Positions 60,701 through 64,000 of a stretch of DNA of 64,000 bases are shown here, one piece after another (position 1 is the first letter of the stretch; each line of letters opens with the position of its first letter). Source of the DNA: Chitinophaga sp. CF118. Its GTDB lineage: Bacteria; Bacteroidota; Bacteroidia; Chitinophagales; Chitinophagaceae. Position numbers and translations under genes: made by a program. The stretch covers positions 806,001 to 870,000 of the forward strand of contig NZ_FOMK01000002.1 in the NCBI RefSeq assembly GCF_900112615.1, given 5' to 3'. Below the pieces are notes generated by a model, which did no database searches, was not told where the DNA came from, and saw only the letters and a list, made by a program, of their open reading frames with translations.

Positions 60701-61903
60701 TCACACCTTTACGTTCTCTATTACAAGCTTCTTTCTTGCAGGCGTACTTTGTTTTGGTTTGGCTTTCGCAGTTTTTTTATTCTTCCTTCCCCACCAGATA
60801 TAAAATCCTGTAAGTGGTAGTGAAGCGGCAATAAGAGATGCGAAAAAAACAAGGATTTTACCGGGTAGTCCCAGCACACTTCCTACATGCAAATCATAAT
60901 TTAAAGCGTGGGCCTTTTCACCATTGTTCATGGTAGCAAAAGAGGTTGTGCTCAATAATCTGGCTGTATGCTGATCGTATTGGCTACGCGTATTGGTATA
61001 AAGTGGTTTTTTATCTTTACGCCCAAATACAAACACTGCACTTTTATTATCCTTTGGAATACTGATGAATAACGTATTTGCATGGGGATCCTGTTGTACA
61101 GCGGCCTGTAGTATTTTATCAGGCGCGAAAGCATTGGTATTAGTCGTATCTGAAAAAACAGGGGCTGGCTGTTCCATACTTTTCCCGCCATTAGCCATCC
61201 ACTGCACAGATTTATTCAACCATTCAAAACACCAGATGAGTCCCGTGAATGAAACCACCAGCAGAAGAATCATTGCATAAAAGCCAAGGATATTATGCAG
61301 GTCGTAATTCTTCCGTTTCCATTGTGTAGTATCCTTCCACTTAAACGAGAACCTTTGTTTTGCAGCTGCTTTATTCTTAGGCCACCAGAGGATAATGCCG
61401 GAGATCAATAATATTACAAATATTACAACGCTCCAGGTAACGATTTGTCCTCCTACTTTAGGGCCAAGCATTAAGCTTACATGCAGGGTAACAACCATCT
61501 GGAAAAACTCCCATTTTGTGTTTTCTACTTTTACCACTTTACCTGTATACGGGTTCACATATATACGGTAATAGTATTCCATGTACCTGGAATATAAGAT
61601 GGCTTCCGGATTCACTTTCAGCGCACGGAAAGAAACTGTACGGTTAGCCCCCAGATTTACTTCAGCCACCTGCACCGGATGATTTTCACCCACTGCAATC
61701 TGTGCATTTGCTCTAAGTACATCTAACGGCAATCGTTTGGCAGCAGCAGGTACTTCCACAAACATTCTGTCCCTGTAAACAAGTGGCTTTATTTCTTCTA
61801 TAAAAGAATACAAACAACCTGTGAGACCCAATATAAAAACCACCAGCCCGGACGAAAGTCCGAGCCAGAGGTGCATTTTTCCTATCAGTTTTTTAGCAGC
61901 CAT
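60701..61903 (-). CDS. PepSY-associated transmembrane protein (iron-uptake-associated)
   Basis: 400 aa with four membrane helices and large extracytoplasmic PepSY repeats. Begins KKLIGKMHLWLGLSSGLVVFILGLTGCLYSF, with the conserved HLWLGL histidine, then ETFQMVVTLHVSLMLG-like and LHNILGFYAMILLLVVSFTGLIWCFEW, and ends with a basic tail. These proteins are common beside TonB-dependent siderophore receptors and may reduce iron in the periplasm. Lies 8 bp downstream of the DUF4198 gene, so it belongs to the uptake operon with the receptor upstream. Confidence 0.9.
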   Translation of the reverse strand: MAAKKLIGKMHLWLGLSSGLVVFILGLTGCLYSFIEEIKPLVYRDRMFVEVPAAAKRLPLDVLRANAQIAVGENHPVQVAEVNLGANRTVSFRALKVNPEAILYSRYMEYYYRIYVNPYTGKVVKVENTKWEFFQMVVTLHVSLMLGPKVGGQIVTWSVVIFVILLISGIILWWPKNKAAAKQRFSFKWKDTTQWKRKNYDLHNILGFYAMILLLVVSFTGLIWCFEWLNKSVQWMANGGKSMEQPAPVFSDTTNTNAFAPDKILQAAVQQDPHANTLFISIPKDNKSAVFVFGRKDKKPLYTNTRSQYDQHTARLLSTTSFATMNNGEKAHALNYDLHVGSVLGLPGKILVFFASLIAASLPLTGFYIWWGRKNKKTAKAKPKQSTPARKKLVIENVKV

Positions 61904-61911
61904 GCAGCTTA

Positions 61912-62631
61912 TTACTTTTCAACGTCCATACAATAAGTTACACAATGCCAAACGCCGGTATATTCTGCGCCTTCATGTTTGCCACTTTCTTTTTCTGCGA
62001 AAGTGCCTTCCAGCATATAACGACCTGGCCAGAAAGGAGAGAATGTAACAACTCCGTTTTTGTCCGCAGTAAATTTCTTAGACCATCCTGCCGGAGATTG
62101 TACTGTAACAGCACTTTCAGCAGGTTTAGCCTTATTATACAGCAGCTGTACATTTTCAGGTATATTGATTTTGTGAGCTTTGTCTGGAGCAGTTAGCAGT
62201 ACCAGACCAGCATGCTGTTTCATATTATCTATACCTGTCAGTGAATTACTTACTTTCACCACACCCAAAGCATAATAGCGGATTTTGTTGCCATCATATA
62301 TATTCTTTATGGTATGATCAATAGAAAGAGTGTAAGTACCGGCAACTTCAGGTGTGAAAGTGGCCTTAAAGTTATTACCGTTCTCAACACAATCCAGCTT
62401 CTTTTTGCTTCCATCGGGAGCAATCAGGAATAAGGTAAATTCTTTTGTATTACTAAACCAATGTTGTAATGAGTCTCTCTGGTTATCGCCATATTCGCCC
62501 AGGAAAACCTTCACTTCCTGTGCCTGACCTATTTTACCGGTGGTGCTTGTTTCAAGCCAGATAGCATGTGCTGACAGGGTATGAACGCAAAGCATAAGAA
62601 CGGCTGCAAACAAATATTTTTTCAGTGTCAT
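61912..62631 (-). CDS. DUF4198 domain secreted protein
   Basis: 239 aa, signal peptide to about LSAHA. The mature start HAIWLETSTTGKIGQAQEVKVFLGEYGD is the DUF4198 signature, followed by Ig-like beta strands (VAGTYTLSIDH, NGVVTFSPFWPGRYMLEGTF). In Bacteroidota and proteobacteria the family occurs beside PepSY proteins and TonB receptors for metal uptake and may bind a metal through its N-terminal His. The PepSY gene starts 8 bp later; the receptor gene ends 91 bp upstream. Expected to act in the periplasm; exact role unknown. Confidence 0.88.
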   Translation of the reverse strand: MTLKKYLFAAVLMLCVHTLSAHAIWLETSTTGKIGQAQEVKVFLGEYGDNQRDSLQHWFSNTKEFTLFLIAPDGSKKKLDCVENGNNFKATFTPEVAGTYTLSIDHTIKNIYDGNKIRYYALGVVKVSNSLTGIDNMKQHAGLVLLTAPDKAHKINIPENVQLLYNKAKPAESAVTVQSPAGWSKKFTADKNGVVTFSPFWPGRYMLEGTFAEKESGKHEGAEYTGVWHCVTYCMDVEK

Positions 62632-62722
62632 TTTCTATTATTTAGTGATGATGGGTTATTACTTCAGTTAAAAATCTCCAGCCAGAAAGTATGTTCTGGC
62701 TGGAGGTATATTATACCTTCTA

Positions 62723-64000
62723 CTAAAACTTATATCCTACACTCATACGCACATTGCGTCCTGGTTCTGCCTGCCAGTAGTACAATCCACCTGAAGGAGC
62801 TCCGGTAAACAGGTATTTATTCAAAACATTGTTCACAGTCAGATTAAGACTTAATTTATTTGTGCTATAACCGATACCACCATCCAGTCTAAAGTAATCC
62901 GGTAATGCATTTTCACTCTTATCATACACAAGACCGGCTATACGTCCCACCTGATACTGATAACCAGCGGAGAATCTTAAACCATTCAATGCCCCTTTAC
63001 TGATCTTGTATGTTAACCAGGTATTCTGAATATGTTTACTGGTTCCTGGTACTTTGTTTCCTACAAATTTCGGATCACTGTCTTTTGATATTTTAGCATC
63101 TGTATAAGCATAGTTTATTACCACACCAAGATTATTAACGACATCACCTCTTACATCTACTTCAACTCCTTTTATTTCCTGTTGTCCTGTCTGCTTGCTG
63201 TAAGTATACTGGCCATTAGCAGGGTTAGGATGTTCATTATCAGTAGTCAGTACATTATTCTTAGTGATCTGGTAAAGTGAAACGGTAGAATTCCATTTGT
63301 CATTTAACCAATTCTTCTTAAATCCGAGCTCAAGATTATCTCCTGTTAAAGGCTTAAAGTCATTTCCTAAATAGTCTCTTCCGGGATTCTGAAGGAAGGC
63401 CTGATCATAAATAAAATACAGGGATGTATTTTTATCAACAGAATAACTCAAACCTAAGCGGGGAGTCACTTTATTGTCAGTATAACTACCTTCGTAAGGA
63501 TTCACGTATTTATTAACAGTATAACGACCCGCAAGTGTAAGACGAAGCGCATTATTAAAGAATCCTAATTCATCCTGAACATACACAGCATTGTAACCGT
63601 AGGTGTATTGTACTCCTCTTTCACGTATATCCTTCGATCTGTCCCACTGTGGCACTGCAATATTTCCGTATGTAGGTTTATAAATATTAAAGGTAGTATC
63701 TCCTAATTCTGACCACTGATTCCAGTCCGCATAATAATCACTATGTTTCATATCTACTCCCGCCAGTATTGAATGATTAATACTTCCAGTCGTCACTTTC
63801 CCATTCAGAAACATCTGCCCTGTTTTATTGATACCTAATGCATCCCAGTTGTTTATTCCCCGTTGTAGCAGACTATCATTACTTGTTGTAAAACCTGAAG
63901 GCCACATACTCTGACCAACCTGGTTATAATTGAAATAAGCGCCCTGTGCCGTAAATTTCCATTGAGAATTAAACTGATGTTCAAAAATGACTAAAACGCT
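62723..64000 (-). CDS. TonB-dependent siderophore receptor (N-terminus outside the window)
   Basis: 425 codons of the barrel and C-terminus are visible; the frame stays open to the right edge (last codons read SVLVIFEHQFNSQW). Features: LTLAGRYTVNKY, TPRLGLSYSVDKNTSLYFIYDQAF, NLELGFKKNWLNDKWNSTVSLYQITKNNVLT, VEVDVRGDVVNNLGVVINYAYTDAKI, and the terminal GLYYWQAEPGRNVRMSVGYKF ending in Phe. This is the FhuA/FpvA-like siderophore receptor type. With the DUF4198 and PepSY genes behind it, it forms the uptake unit next to the siderophore biosynthesis operon. The plug and TonB box are outside the window. Confidence 0.93.
   Translation of the reverse strand, partial: SVLVIFEHQFNSQWKFTAQGAYFNYNQVGQSMWPSGFTTSNDSLLQRGINNWDALGINKTGQMFLNGKVTTGSINHSILAGVDMKHSDYYADWNQWSELGDTTFNIYKPTYGNIAVPQWDRSKDIRERGVQYTYGYNAVYVQDELGFFNNALRLTLAGRYTVNKYVNPYEGSYTDNKVTPRLGLSYSVDKNTSLYFIYDQAFLQNPGRDYLGNDFKPLTGDNLELGFKKNWLNDKWNSTVSLYQITKNNVLTTDNEHPNPANGQYTYSKQTGQQEIKGVEVDVRGDVVNNLGVVINYAYTDAKISKDSDPKFVGNKVPGTSKHIQNTWLTYKISKGALNGLRFSAGYQYQVGRIAGLVYDKSENALPDYFRLDGGIGYSTNKLSLNLTVNNVLNKYLFTGAPSGGLYYWQAEPGRNVRMSVGYKF

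Noticed and set aside
1-64000. tRNA, rRNA, CRISPR arrays, insertion sequences
   Set aside because: No T-loop GGTTCGA-type sequences in context, regular spacer-repeat arrays or transposase frames were seen by eye.

Overview
The window reads as a chromosomal segment of a Bacteroidota species close to Chitinophaga. The signs are a SusC/SusD pair, many lipoproteins with the SCKK or ACKK type of lipobox, DUF2911, DUF1080 and SRPBCC genes, LytTR two-component pairs, and TAnnTTTG-type -7 promoter boxes. The Fe/2OG lysine hydroxylase at 52556-53665 resembles enzymes described from Chitinophaga pinensis. Species identity is inference. I see no tRNA, rRNA, CRISPR array, transposase or plasmid origin.

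Layout. 1-2.6 kb: the end of a phage-tail-collar protein, a Tat-exported Gfo/Idh/MocA (GH109-like) protein and a small lipoprotein. 3-14.6 kb: a polysaccharide-utilisation locus on the minus strand, transcribed TPR histidine kinase, GH27 alpha-galactosidase, GH51 arabinofuranosidase, SusC, SusD. 14.6-23.8 kb: housekeeping genes (dusB, aldo/keto reductase, SUFU-domain protein, GNAT, rhlE-type helicase, phosphoesterase, large secreted esterase). 23.9-28.7 kb: two paralogous lipoproteins beside a LytS/LytTR pair, then a DUF1080 protein. 29.3-40.6 kb: TetR-AarF pair, bioA, DUF2911, two SRPBCC proteins, ABC-2 permease, sppA, folK, deoxynucleoside kinase, HI0933-type flavoprotein. 40.7-50.9 kb: MG2/plug-like surface protein, an unknown 401-aa protein, CE2-like esterase, subtilase lipoprotein and GH9 hydrolase.

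51.0-59.5 kb holds the most interesting system: a tight six-gene minus-strand operon for an NRPS-independent hydroxamate siderophore. It encodes an N-hydroxylase, an MFS exporter, a fused acyltransferase-IucA/IucC synthetase, a membrane diiron hydroxylase, an Fe/2OG L-lysine C-hydroxylase and a PLP decarboxylase. The gene content predicts a carbon-hydroxylated relative of bisucaberin or desferrioxamine. It is followed by a LuxR-type regulator (59950-60609) and an uptake group: PepSY membrane protein, DUF4198 protein and a TonB-dependent receptor that runs off the window.

Between genes there is a four-member family of dispersed palindromic elements (about 2.8, 28.9, 50.9 and 59.9 kb), a 158-bp tandem duplication near 16.9 kb, and many strong intrinsic terminators, several of them long perfect hairpins.
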